64,000 bases of DNA, taken from contig CM030867.1 in the NCBI GenBank assembly GCA_018105865.1, positions 5,380,369 to 5,444,368 on the forward strand. Direction: 5' to 3'. Every line of letters starts with the position of its first letter. Within the stretch, counting starts at the first letter, position 1. A program made the translations under genes and the position numbers. This stretch comes from Metaphire vulgaris (lineage: Eukaryota > Annelida > Clitellata > Crassiclitellata > Megascolecidae). The notes beneath the pieces are model-generated. The model did not search any database and was not told the DNA's origin. It was given only the letters and a program-made list of their open reading frames with translations. Below are positions 1 through 9,833 of the stretch, in pieces.

Positions 1-255
1 ACTGGTTTTTGTGCCATTTTGCATCTTTAACGCCCTAAAAAGTGCGACAAGGAAAAAAATCGTCACTTTTTGCTTTTTGAGCTATTTTGCGTCCTTGATG
101 TCCTAAAAATGTATGAAAAGCAAAAAAAGACCATCACTAGTTTATTTGCTTTTTGAGCTATTTTGCATCTTTTACGTCCTAAAAATGTCTGACAAACAAA
201 AAAAGATCATCACTAGTTTTTTGTGCTTCTTTAACACCCTGAAAAATCTGACAAA
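1..255. repeat. Degenerate tandem repeat, units of about 60-76 bp
   Basis: The phrase CCTAAAAATGT recurs near 34, 102, 178 and 238, each followed by a run such as GACAAACAAAAAAAGATCATC and a GCTATTTTGCATCTTT block. This gives about three and a half imperfect units. Related text occurs in the opposite orientation near 47820-48110. There is no convincing coding potential; the short reading frame at 113-334 is just the repeat being read through. The class of repeat is unknown. Confidence 0.6.
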
Positions 256-514
256 CCAATGTGTTTTGTGTGTCCTTAAATTCTTTCCAACTGATCTGGT
301 ATCTCTAGGCACATGGCACTATTGTGTTGATTGAAAAACTGTGTTTTAGCTTTGAACTATCGAGAAACTGAATGATTTTGACATTCACAGATTGATTCCT
401 GACAATTAAGAAAACTTTAAGCCTGCTATTTGCTCATTTTTGACAATATGAACAATTTAATTAATCTTTAAAAATTATTTTAATATTTATGTAATGCCAA
501 TAATTACAAAGAAT

Positions 515-830
515 AAGAAATGAAATGATCAGAGAAAAGACAGAGCAAAAAGAAGCGATAATTGAATCAATACAGAAACGAAGACTGAAATGGATTGGTC
601 ATGTTGAAAGAATGAAGGAAGAAAAAATACCAAAGAAAGCACTATACAACTATGTTGAAGGGAAAAGGAGAAAAGGAAGACCAAGAAAAACATGGATAGA
701 AAACTTAAAAGAGGATGCAGAAGAAATGGAAATGAACTTAATCCAATTGACCAGAGCAGCAAGAGACAGACAGAAGTGGAAGGAACTCATTCAGACCCAT
801 CGTGCAACCCAATAGGGAAAGACGGAAGGA
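515..830 (+). mobile_element. 5'-truncated LINE, reverse transcriptase C-terminal tail
   Basis: The frame 525-815 encodes the tail typical of one group of non-LTR retrotransposon polyproteins: a KRRLKWIGHVERM block, then GKRRKGRPRKTW, then a Trp-containing end, and a stop. The catalytic part of the reverse transcriptase is absent, as expected for a 5'-truncated insertion. An A/G-rich tail follows the stop at 815. The same tail type is seen on the minus strand at 62606-63515, so both probably belong to one LINE group. The clade cannot be fixed from the tail alone. Confidence 0.8.
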
Positions 831-2810
831 AAGAAAGAAGAAGAAAGAATAATAATTACAAATAAAATTTATGTGGTGTCTATCAATTACAAATCTTAAA
901 ATCGCTGATGCCAACTTTTATTTAGATGCTGTAGCGTATGTTGAAAGTAATTACGGTAGTTACACAAAGTTTTAGCTACCGGGTAAATTATTTATTTTTG
1001 ACATCCTATGTATGGAAACTTTATCCAACAGTTAGTGCCTCGCATATAAGTCGAGGCAGGATATAAAGCCTGTGAATTGGCCTTAAATTATTCAACTTTA
1101 ATGCGAGTATATACGTTAAATAAAAAGGGTTAAATTGTCTTTAACAGAATAATAATAAGGTATGAATTGGTCAAATTTTATAATGCTCTTGTGAAGAATG
1201 AGATGACATTGTTATTATCAGCTTTGTTTGTGAATAGAAAATTTGCAAATAAAGGTTGCAAAAGGCTTGGCTTAGTGTTCTACTGTTAGAAATTGTTGGC
1301 TTTGCAATGTAGTCACATTAAATGAGCACAAAATGATGACAATTAAGTTTGACCTAATAATGATAGTTAGGGCTGTAAATGTTTCGCAACAGTTGTGAAT
1401 GTAATGGATTTGAGCTCCATCATGAGTGTTTTAATCTTGCCATGAATCTCTCTGATTTTTGCAGATTTTAATTTTTACACTAGTCTTGTCTTTTAGATGG
1501 ACCTCTTCAAGTTGAGTTCCATGCATTTATATGTTTGTATGTATGTTTTGATATCATCACTGCATCACTGATTCACTGTCCTCATTGATTATCATTTGTT
1601 GTTTGATTTGACTGTGACATAGCTTGCTTCCGTCAACCTGCTGCGAATTTTTTCTGTGCATGTCCTTTTCTTCAAATGCATGCATTTGACTTGGCAAAGT
1701 TGAACATACTGAACATAAGTCATGAGGTTTTTTTGAGGATTCTGTGGTTTAAGGAGACATGCAAGCAAACACAACTACATACATACCTGTCAAAGTTGCT
1801 AAGCTGTTGCTAAGCTGAGAGCTACTCTTCGTCCTGTAGACTTTTGGCTTGCAGCAGCACAGCAGTTTCCAAAGCTGTCAGACATTGCACTGAATTGTTT
1901 GAATGTGTCATGTAATTGCATTGCTGTTGAGCAATCTTTCATTCTGTACTCTGACTTGTTGAGAGACGATGGCAGGCATTTCCCCAGGAATTTGCGTTCG
2001 GGGGAAGGGTATCCCATAAAAGCAGGGAGCGTCAATGTCCAGTGTTTCATCTAGACTCATTGGACCCAGCAGGAATAGAATTGGGCGGGGGAGGTGGCGG
2101 ACTGGAGGTTTGATGCTTGGCCCCCGGAAAAAAAATACAAGTAAAAAAAGTAAAGTAGCAGACTGCTGAGTGTTACCATAACAACATCAGACATAGAATT
2201 GCTATGAAAAACCAAGCAGAGATGCCATAGAATATAGATATGAATGAAAGACAGTGCTTGGCATGGATCTGCCGAATCATCCAAATTTTAAAACTTCCAA
2301 AGAAAATCATGATAATGTATGCTGAATACCAAAACTACCCCAGTAGGATGACATTGATCATGATTGCATGAGTCAATCAAAATGGATGACATTTTAGAAT
2401 TTGAAATGAATAGCTTTAACATCATTGTGTTTTGGTGATAGCCAACACCACCTCTGGGAAGGAGTGTAGGCCGTAGGGGTTGGGGCGTGTCTGTCACAAA
2501 CCGGGGAGTGTAACCCCTGTAGGAAAATCCTTGGATGATGGCTGTAGCATTAAGGGTGACAGCTTAGCAATGTACAATATGCTGTAGCAGAATTCTGGTA
2601 AACTTCAAATAGTTTGACTTTTACTATTGCTGACTTCATTTGTTATTTCATACTAGTTTTGTGATATATAAGTTTGAAAACTGCCTGTGTGGTGCACGCA
2701 AACAATCGATTCCTGGTGTATTAATTTATATCTGCCAATTATCAGATATTTAAAGATATGGTGGGGAATGAAAATCGCTAATGAAGAAGTAAAGAGCAGA
2801 ATATTATTGG
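831..2810. other. No recognised gene; AT-rich intergenic or intronic sequence
   Basis: I see no repeat structure or protein signature I can name here. A minus-strand frame at 1799-2050 (83 codons) has reasonably protein-like composition but no recognisable motif and no clear splice sites. A short imperfect inverted pair around GCCTCGCATATAAGTCGAGGC (1036) and GCGAGTATATACG (1101) resembles the ends of the MITE at 51554-52052 and may be a small decayed relative. Confidence 0.5.
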
Positions 2811-2814
2811 GATT

Positions 2815-3115
2815 GACAGTTATGTGATTACCACAATCAAACAAAGGAAGCTCCAGATGTTTGGTCACATTAATTGCATTGAAGAGAAGAGAATTCTGAT
2901 CGTTGCAATGGAGGGAACATGCCCTCCGGGATGACCCAGAGGACAATGGTTTGAAGACATCGGAGAGTGGACAGGATTAAATCTTGGGGAGGCAATTCAT
3001 GCAGTACAAGACCAGGATAATTGGAAAAGGGTTGTTCAACATGCTACTGGTCTTGATGTTTCCTGAGGGGACTTTTGAACTGATGATTATGATGATGATG
3101 ATGATGATGATGAAT
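2815..3115 (+). mobile_element. LINE 3' end with (GAT)n tail
   Basis: Reading + gives KQRKLQMFGHI, then a broken PPG-W-ED segment, then DNWKRVV, matching the reverse transcriptase tail of LINEs of the type also seen at 24515-24815. There is an in-frame stop in the PGRP-like block. The element ends in a (GAT/ATG)n microsatellite at about 3083-3112, a common LINE terminus. Only the last hundred or so codons remain. It is a dead fragment. Confidence 0.7.
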
Positions 3116-3322
3116 TATCAGCCCGCTGTTCGATTAATAGGTATCGGCCATTTAACAATCTGTGTCGGCTGATAATCAGCCAATGCCGATTTTTGGCCCA
3201 TTAATGCAAAACCATTCATGATGTTGTTAATTATACAATGCCGTTCATAAGTCTTGCATCACCCACCTGAATAGTTATTTACAGCCTTTTCTTGACTTGT
3301 CCTTTTAATCCTACGGTTTGTT

Positions 3323-3429
3323 GGAAATTAAATTCTGCACCCATTTCCGCAATCAGTTTGTCTCTTTTATGAACTTTCCAATGGAAATGCACCTGCTCCA
3401 ATCCACCTCTGTCCGGATTAATGGTTACG
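3323..3429 (+). mobile_element. CR1-like LINE A, part 1 (before hAT insertion)
   Basis: This short block ends in codons for SVRINGY and resumes after the hAT element at 5080 with codons for IHPSPYVRNLGIYID. The joined reading is the reverse transcriptase thumb region of a CR1-like LINE, in which an R-NLG-x-x-D motif is typical. The 8-bp target duplication TGGTTACG (3422-3429 and 5072-5079) marks the break exactly. The left limit is approximate. Confidence 0.7.
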
Positions 3430-5071
3430 CAGAGGCGGATTTACATTTTGGAGGCCCGGTGCAAATATTTCCATGGAGGCCCCCCGGCACCATCGTGGTC
3501 ACTTAAAGACAGTGTTTATTCTAGGCCCTTTTGGGGGATTCCCCCAAAATGAAAAAAACCCCCCTTCCAAAATTTTATATGTTGCATGGGGAGATGGAAA
3601 TTCTCCCCCCCCCCCTCCAAAAAAAGAAAAGAAGTGTGGCGACGGAGGATTTTTTATTTTTTTGGAGAGGGGAAAAATAAGGAAGCTTGTCACACAGCAT
3701 TTAAGAAGGGATAGATAGGTGGCGCTAGTCGAAGCTGCCAAGTAACAATCACTCTGGAAGTCATCATCGATCCCGATGGACTGCTTACTACTACTACTAC
3801 TACTACTACTACTAAGAAGGGAAAACGGGCAGATGACCTCTTTTTGTTTTGTTTTTGTTTTTTGATCGTCAAGACTTTTGAGAAGTCAAAACTTGTCCCT
3901 CCAAACATTTCAAAATCCCCCCCAAATGTCAAGGTGGCTAGAATAAACACTGCTTAAAGAAGTAAAATACATCAAACGTCATTGAAAAATGAAACAATTA
4001 AATGCCATTAACTTCAACTCAAATAAACTTGCATTGAATTTGCAGTCGCGCAGTCAGTGTACAAGAACTGGAGAACAGTCGACCTGTCATCTGTTTATAA
4101 TATTAGTAGTGTACTGGTAACTCACCGTAGCTGGTAATTAATCTAAATTGTCTCAACATGTCGCCGACGACTTTTTGTTGTAGCAAAGGCCTCCACTAGC
4201 TGTGCAAAGTCGATTGTCTTCACGAGTTTATTTTCAATGTTCAGTATGGCTAAGGATGACAGCCTATGACAGCCTATCCTGTTAGATATTAATGCGCTAT
4301 AATCCACGTGTTATGACGTATAAATTAATTTTATTTATTTAAGTGTTATTTGAACTTATTTCTTATGAATTTAATCATACAAGAAGATGAGTTCCGGTAC
4401 CTTTTTTCTAGAAAAAAAGCACTAAGTATAACTAAGATTTGTAATCGTTTGCCAAAAAGGTCACCGTCACGGTGTTACGCATTTTACGGTAAGACAAATG
4501 AGTGATGGCGTTAGTCTGTATGCAACTATGCATTGCCATTCCAAAGGTACGGAGGCATACAAATACACATACTCCTCCCATTTCCCGCGCTTCTTGACCG
4601 GTGGTACCGTGGTAAGAATTGACCGTCGAGACACACTGTACAGGCACTCAGGTTGAGTCATGCAGTACCCCTAATCTGCATAACGATGCAAGAGGCCGGG
4701 CGTCTACGACCGCCGGTGGCCCGGTGCAACCGCCGGTCACTTGGTCAGCGTCCAGCCATTATGAGTCATACCATTAATTGAGGTCAGCTAAACCGGGGTA
4801 CATGAGATATAGGCTTTCTTAACATAGACTCATGGAGCATGCATTAAATTGCATTTCAATACTAAATTATTACTAATCCATGTCCAAACACTACTAACGT
4901 CTAACGATACAACATTCATGTATATCTCCAAAAATAAATTACTTTAAAGAAACTAATAATTAAAAGTCTTTAAAAAAATTATTATTAGAAAAGGGAAGGC
5001 CCCTAAATTTGTATTTTGAAGGGAGGCCCGGTACCGATGCACCACCTGGTACCGTGGTAAATCCGCCTCTG
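3430..5071. mobile_element. hAT-superfamily element (1,642 bp)
   Basis: The ends are perfect inverted repeats starting CAGAGGCGGATTTAC. They are flanked by a perfect 8-bp duplication TGGTTACG (3422-3429; 5072-5079). An 8-bp duplication and CAG-type ends are the hAT signature. No intact transposase is visible, so it is non-autonomous or decayed. It interrupts LINE A and itself contains a second MITE at 3510-3952. A GGAGGCCCGGTG-type subterminal segment is mirrored near the right end (GGGAGGCCCGGTACC). Confidence 0.93.
3510..3952. mobile_element. Nested hAT-type MITE (443 bp)
   Basis: The inverted ends are CAGTGTTTATTCTAG. The perfect 8-bp duplication CTTAAAGA lies at 3502-3509 and 3953-3960. 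The body contains G/C-rich runs and a (CTA)n microsatellite at about 3786-3812. There is no coding potential. It sits 80 bp inside the hAT element 3430-5071, so it is the younger of the two. Confidence 0.93.
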
Positions 5072-5664
5072 TGGTTACGATATCCATCCAAGCCCCTATG
5101 TCAGAAATCTCGGCATCTATATCGATAATACCGCCACGATGAGGCAACACGTGACATGCACCGTCGCCAGCTGCTTCGCAGCACTGCGGTTGATCTGCAG
5201 CGTACAAAAATATGTCTCTCTTACTGCCCTGAAGACTTTGATCAGTGCTTTAGTACTCACTAAACTCGACTATGGTAACGCGGGGCTCCCGAAACACCTC
5301 AACAGACTCCAGAGCATACTTCATGAGGCTGCATGCCTGATCCATCGATCAAGGAAGCATGATCACAATCACACCACTGTTGATCGACGTACACTGGCTC
5401 TCTGTCCCCGAGCGAATAACTTATAAGCTGGCAACCCTTGTCTATCAGTGCCTGCATGACATCGGTCCCTCCTATCTCCGGTGTGAACTCCAGAGATCAG
5501 CAGACATAGACAGTAGAAGGTGTCTGCGATCTGGCTCCACTCAAGCACTCCTCGTGCCACACACACGCCTTGCCCCTGCCGGCGACCGTGCCTTCCCGGT
5601 TACCGCAGCGAAAGCCTGGAATCGTCTTCCATATGTGTTCAAAAATCACCTTCTCTGGACATAT
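5072..5664 (+). mobile_element. CR1-like LINE A, part 2: reverse transcriptase C-terminus
   Basis: Two frames (5139-5426 and 5359-5676) together cover the C-terminal domain shared by CR1-like LINEs: SCFAALRLI, ALVLTKLDYGNA, HWLSVPERITYKL, then DRAFPVTAAKAWNRLP. A frameshift near 5350-5400 separates the frames, so the copy is dead. The same family is found at 18340-19075 (minus) and 38718-39504 (plus). The piggyBac-like MITE at 5665 interrupts the end of the protein. Confidence 0.88.
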
Positions 5665-6708
5665 TTAACCTTTTAAAGGGGGAATTAAATTTTTAAAGTC
5701 ATCCCGCGTCGGGGGAATTAATTTTTGGAAAAGGCGTTTGTATGAAAACGTGAACATATATGTTATAAACGGACTATATTTCAGGCTATATAGAAGCGAG
5801 AAAGATGCGGTTTGCACCGTTGTTGAGCATTTTTATTGCTCTTTCTATCCATCCGTTCCAAAGGAAAAAAGTTGGGGGTAGGGACCGCTCTACACCCCAA
5901 AATCGGACCCCTCCCCAACATTTTGTTTAAATTTTGATCAAAGGTCAATATCAAAACGTCTTCAGCGGTAAACCCCCAAATGTGAGCGATAGAGTTCTAG
6001 AGGAGTTTAATTGGAACAGAATGGTGCAAAAATTTTGAAGATCGGACCATATTTGGGTTAATTATGGAGTTTCATACCCAAGTACCAATTGCTTGCTGAA
6101 ATGACAATTACGCGAACGGATTTTCAATGTGAAAAACCGAACAACTCGGTATATTTCAGGCTATATAGAAGCTAGAAAGATGCGGTTTGCACCATTGTTG
6201 AGCATTTTTATTGGTCTTTCGAACCATCCGTGCAAAAAAAAATTTTGGGGGTAGGGTCCACTCTACACCCCAAAATCGGACCATCTCCGACAAAAATTTT
6301 TCAAAGCTCAATAAAAAATTTTTTCAGCGGTGACCCCCCAACTGTGAGCGGGAAAGTTGTTGGGAGGTGTAATTGGAACAGAATAGTGCAAAAATTTTGA
6401 AGATCGGACCATATTCGGCGTAGTTATGGCCATTCTAGCCTCCGGCTGAAGATTTTTCCTATACATTTTCCAGCCTTGGTCAGTCTACAGTCAATATCCC
6501 TTGAATATATAGTCAGTATTATCGAAAACGGTGCTTCCGCCTATCGAATGGATGTGAGCTAACTCGGTCCCCGCGTTGGATTTTTGAAAATCGTGCAGGT
6601 CCGCAGTACACAGTCGCTTATATAGCGCGCCGTTTATAGACGGCTAACCCCGGTTCGTCAGAGCTTTCCGCCGCCGTCTTAAGACGGCTAACCCGAGCAA
6701 AAGGTTAA
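5665..6708. mobile_element. piggyBac-like MITE, copy 1 (1,044 bp including TTAA sites)
   Basis: The element is bounded by TTAACCTTTT and AAAAGGTTAA, i.e. TTAA target sites with inverted ends beginning CCTTTT, as in the piggyBac superfamily. A second copy lies inverted at 54859-55897. Inside, a block of about 300 bp occurs twice in direct orientation (about 5785-6075 and 6150-6440), each including CTATATAGAAGC and the CACCCCAAAATCGGACC phrase. Near the right end are perfect palindromes such as GCCGTCTTAAGACGGC. No transposase is seen. LINE A coding sequence resumes immediately after it. Confidence 0.9.
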
Positions 6709-6862
6709 GAAGCGACTGAAGACTTGGCTGTTAGAGATCAGCTATTCTGTTAAATCCTGACCTATATTATTCATGTACTATGTAATGTGTTCAAGTAGTC
6801 CTCTTAGGACGATTTACCACATAAATCTTAACTTTCAATAAATAAATAAATAAATTGATTGT
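6709..6862 (+). mobile_element. CR1-like LINE A, part 3: C-terminus and 3' tail
   Basis: The codons KRLKTWLLEISYSVKS, then a stop, complete the FK-x-x-LKTWLF ending of the LINE A protein after the MITE. A short 3' UTR contains TCCTCTTAGGACGATTTACCACAT, shared with the copies at 18400 and 39390. It ends in (AATA)n at about 6838-6857, the microsatellite-type terminus of this LINE family. Confidence 0.85.
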
Positions 6863-6934
6863 TATGTATGGAAGCACTAGAGTCAGACTCTGCATAAAAC
6901 TGGAATCGAAATCATCCAATGAACATATGTATGT

Positions 6935-7478
6935 ATACTGGACTATTTATATAGCGCCGTAAGCATAGCGGAGCCAAAGACAAAGGTGCTTTACAAAGGA
7001 TATGACTCCCGAAATAGATAATTTTTCAGTCTGTTTTTAAAAATGGGCCGGTCTTTGATCCTTCTGATTTTTGGTGAAATAGTATTCTATAGAAGTGGTC
7101 TGCCTCGTGAGAAGGCACGATCTCAAAGGGTACGGATCTTGAGCAGCCTCGGGACAACAAGGTCTAGAGAGGATAATGATCGCAGTGTCGACTGTCGGAG
7201 AGTGTTACAGGAAGGTATTAAAAGTCGCGCCAGGTACTTGGGACTGACCTGGCTGGTGATGATGCCATGAATTATGAGGCACCTCTTAAAGATAATGCAT
7301 TCTTGGACGTGAAGCCAGTGGAGCTTGTCCCTCATGAGATGTGTTATGCTCGCTCAGCGGTCCTGGCGGTAGGTTAGTTTGGCGGCAACGTTGAGGATAT
7401 TTTGGATATAAGATATTCATGATTACCATAGACAAGACTATTACAGTAGTCAACAGAAGAGACCACTAAGGCAAGAAC
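6935..7478 (-). mobile_element. CR1-like LINE B, 3' part (RT C-terminus and 3' end)
   Basis: Reading the minus strand from 7478 downward gives VLALVVSSVDYCNSLVYG, LHWLHVQE, VSPKYLARLL and VVPR, followed by a FKNRLKT-like end near 7040. These are the C-terminal blocks of a CR1-type polyprotein. The 3' UTR includes AAAGCACCTTTGTCTTTGGC and GGCGCTATATAAATAG. This is the last part of a LINE whose earlier parts lie at 8389-8462, 9152-9833, 11282-11604 and 12379-12985. Confidence 0.85.
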
Positions 7479-7628
7479 CAGAGATGTAGTACTTGGTACT
7501 TGTACTCGAGTTGTACCTGGAACTCAACGATATTTATGATGAAGCCACTGATACCATCGTATTTTGGAACAGTGAAGTTAATAGAAAGGAGTTCAACAGG
7601 CTGTATAATGTAGCCATTAATTAGAGAC

Positions 7629-7745
7629 CTTAGTGTGCCTGCTTCTGGCACACCAATTAAGCGCGTATTTAGCCAAGCTGGCTTGATCGCGAGACCGCTT
7701 AGGGCTAATATGACCAATGCAAGACTATCATCTCTATTTTTTTAG
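7629..7745 (+). pseudogene. hAT transposase C-terminal dimerisation relic
   Basis: The + frame reads LSVPASGTPIKRVFSQAGLI, then ARPLRANMTNARLSSLFF. This is the conserved C-terminal dimerisation (hATC) motif of hAT transposases, normally VPA-S-x-P-x-E-RxFS-x-G. The usual Glu of the P-x-E-R motif is replaced by Lys. Only this tail remains, so it cannot be functional. It supports the superfamily call made from the element's ends. Confidence 0.85.
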
Positions 7746-7794
7746 TGCAACTGTGATGATATTTAGATGCTAATAGTGTCAATTTTATTTGTGG

Positions 7795-8030
7795 CCGGAC
7801 AAACTGTCCGAGGACAAAATGTCACGGACAAAATGTCATGTAGAAAATGTCATGGGGACAAAATGTCAGCAGAAAAAATGTCAGGGGACAAAATGTCACG
7901 GTTTAGGGTTAGTGTTAGAGTTAGGATGACATTTTGTCCCCTGACATTTTTTCCGCTGACATTTTATCCCCATGACATTTTGTCCGTGACATTTTTTCGT
8001 GACATTTTGTCCTCGGACATTTTGTTCTAG
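7795..8030. repeat. Long hairpin of GGACAAAATGTC units
   Basis: The motif GACAAAATGTC occurs several times from 7810 to 7905. Its reverse complement GACATTTTGTCC is repeated from 7927 to 8025, with a short unpaired centre (GGTTTAGGGTTAGTGTTAG). The unit is itself near-palindromic. The whole could fold into one hairpin of more than 100 bp per arm. It lies within the hAT element 7479-8388 and has no coding potential. Confidence 0.85.
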
Positions 8031-8107
8031 CACCATTTTATTCAATAACCGTGACAAACAGCTACCCATTAATAAAGTGTCGGCCTACTTGCTGTTTGTA
8101 TTTGGCT

Positions 8108-8368
8108 ATGAGGATCGGTACTTGTACTCGAGGCTTCAGTACTTGTACTTGAGGCTTCAGTACTTGTACTTGTACTAGTACTTGGAGGCCAGGTACTTGT
8201 ACTTGTACTCGGTGGCCAGGTACTTGTACTCATACTCAGAGGCCAGGTACTTGTACTTGTACTCGGAGGCCAGGTACTTGTACTTGTACTCGGAGTTTTT
8301 GGAATGCAAGTACTTGTACTTGTACTCGGAGGCAAGGTACTTGTACTTGTACTTGTACTTGAAGCATT
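8108..8368. repeat. TACTTG/GTACTTGTACTCGGAGGCCAG minisatellite
   Basis: Repeats of GTACTTGTACT alternate with CGGAGGCCAG or CGAGGCTTCA spacers in about nine units. The motif also appears at the left end of the same hAT element (about 7490-7510), so the array looks like an expansion of a subterminal motif. The open frames through it are low-complexity artefacts. Confidence 0.9.
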
Positions 8369-8388
8369 GTGTACTTGCTAAATCTCTG

Positions 8389-8462
8389 GCGAGAACTCAA
8401 TGTAAGGTGGAAGAAATGGAAAGTGCTTTCCTGACTTGACGGAGCCGATGGAGCTTGTACAT
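8389..8462 (-). mobile_element. CR1-like LINE B, short segment between two insertions
   Basis: Minus-strand codons read MYKLHRLRQVRKALSISSTL, continuing to VLA. This fits between the KSCM block at 9153 and the VLALVVSS block at 7478. It is therefore the LINE B piece left between the hAT (7479-8388) and the retroposon (8463-9151). One in-frame stop is present just before VLA. Confidence 0.85.
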
Positions 8463-9151
8463 AAAATTTCCGGTGGGCGCCGTCATGGCCGCCCGCGCAC
8501 GTTTGTGTGCGCTTCGGATTTTGTCGCCGTTTTGGTTTTATCCGATGTTCTACGGACAGACTTTTGCATCGACTCGTTGGTTTTTCGAGGGTCTTCTGCA
8601 ATTCTTCACTTTTTAACGTCGTCCTGAACGTTTTGAATCGGTCGTCATTTGTATAAAGCTCGCCAAGGTCAGCTGCTAATGGCTGCCACGTTGTACAGCG
8701 CGACCGAGAAGGGATGTTTTCCGGACTTCGTTGAATCAATTTTCGTCGGATTCACTGATATCGGCGACGAAACATTTCTCTCGGAAAACCGCTCTTGGAT
8801 TTCGCCGCCGGGGAGTACTTCTGAATGGCTGGGGCGTCCGTCTTCAGGTCCGCCCATCGCCGTCGGTCTCCTTGCGGGAAATTCTTCTACCAATCTTGCG
8901 GACCAACAACATCTTTCGTTCTGCGCTGACAACGTCGTGATGGGTGCAGTTCTCCAGTGAAAGACCGCTTCTTACGACTGCACTGGATTTCTCGGTCGCG
9001 AGTTTTGTTTTTCTTCATCTGAGCGGACTTCAACATCGCCATCTTCTGTCCACCATTGACATGTTAGCATTGTCAAAGCGCTTTTGATTTTGGTACTTAA
9101 CCATCGTACAGCACTATAAAAATTGTCTTAGTAATAATAATAATAATAATA
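8463..9151 (+). mobile_element. CpG-rich retroposon with CR1-like 3' end and (TAA)n tail
   Basis: The insertion is delimited by LINE B codons on both sides and a candidate 4-bp duplication ACAT (8459-8462; 9152-9155). Its 3' end, AAAGCGCTTTTGATTTTGG followed by CAGCACTATAAAAATTGTC, resembles CR1 3' ends such as that at 6935-7000. It ends in (TAA)n at 9130-9151. The body is unusually rich in CpG for this window and shows no reverse transcriptase. A + frame 8649-8960 (103 codons) has no recognised motif. It could be a SINE-like chimera or an internally deleted LINE. Confidence 0.7.
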
Positions 9152-9833
9152 ACATGCAGCTCTTTGTCAAGTTAGTGATGTGTTCCGCCATGGAAAGTGA
9201 GCTATTCAATGTAACCCTGAGGAATCGTATCTTGTCGACTGGTGCAATCGCTCTTCTGGCAACTTGGAATGGGGACTGGTCAGTCAGATGTAGCCTCCCA
9301 GGGGTGGCGAACCAGATAAATTTCATCTTTCCTGGATTTAGGATCAGTCTATTCTGCAACATCTAGTTCTGTATAGCATTGATGCAGTCCATAATTCTGT
9401 CCTTCGATGCTTGTATGTCTTTGGGATCCATAGCTAGTTAGACCTGGCAGTCTTCAGCGTATGTGTGATGGAGTAGGCAGTGAGCCTCGATCAGCTTTCC
9501 AACATATGCAATGTAAAGTGTGAAAAGCAGAGGACCGAGGACTGAGCCTTGTGGGACCCCGCTGATCAGCATCCTGGGGTCGGATGTGGTCCAATTTAAA
9601 GCCACATACTAGCGGCAGTTGCTTAGGTAGCTACGAAACCAGGCTAAGGTGGGACCTACTATGCCGTAGGTTTTTTCCAGCCTAGACGAAAGGATCGTAT
9701 AATTGACTGAGTTGAACGCGGCTGTAAGCTCCAAACTCCTGAGGGCGACTAGTTTGTGGTCGGCCATAGATTCGATGTCATTGAGAGCTTTTAACGGGGT
9801 GGTCTCGGTCGAATGATGCCTCCTGTATGCTGA
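9152..9833 (-). mobile_element. CR1-like LINE B, reverse transcriptase core
   Basis: The minus strand from 9833 reads SAYRRHHSTETTPLKALNDI, then a ELTAAFNSV block, [17 protein letters not shown], a HTYAEDCQ block where YADD is expected, and LILNPGKMKF. These are the ordered motifs of a LINE reverse transcriptase. The catalytic YADD reads YAED and stops interrupt the frame, so it is dead. It joins to 11282 upstream across the CR1 insertion. Confidence 0.88.

Larger units (their letters stand above)
7479..8388 (+). mobile_element. hAT element with TACTTG-rich ends (910 bp)
   Basis: The inverted ends are CAGAGATGTAG / CAGAGATTTAG. The near-perfect 8-bp duplication is GCAAGAAC (7471-7478) versus GCGAGAAC (8389-8396). 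A hAT transposase C-terminus survives at 7629-7745. Both ends carry GTACTTGTACT motifs, expanded into a minisatellite on the right. A large hairpin (7795-8030) is nested inside. It splits LINE B between codons of the VLALVVSS block. Confidence 0.9.

Noticed and set aside
1799..2050. Minus-strand 83-codon frame as a gene
   Set aside because: No recognisable motif, no convincing splice sites and no second exon; composition alone is not enough.
5665..6708. Satellite or regulatory island
   Set aside because: TTAA borders, inverted ends and a second bounded copy show it is a transposable element.
8108..8368. CRISPR-like array (repeats with spacers)
   Set aside because: Spacers are themselves repeated, units are short and variable, and the context is a eukaryotic hAT element.
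8182..8739. 167-codon minus frame and 85-codon plus frame
   Set aside because: They read through the TACTTG minisatellite and across two insertion borders.
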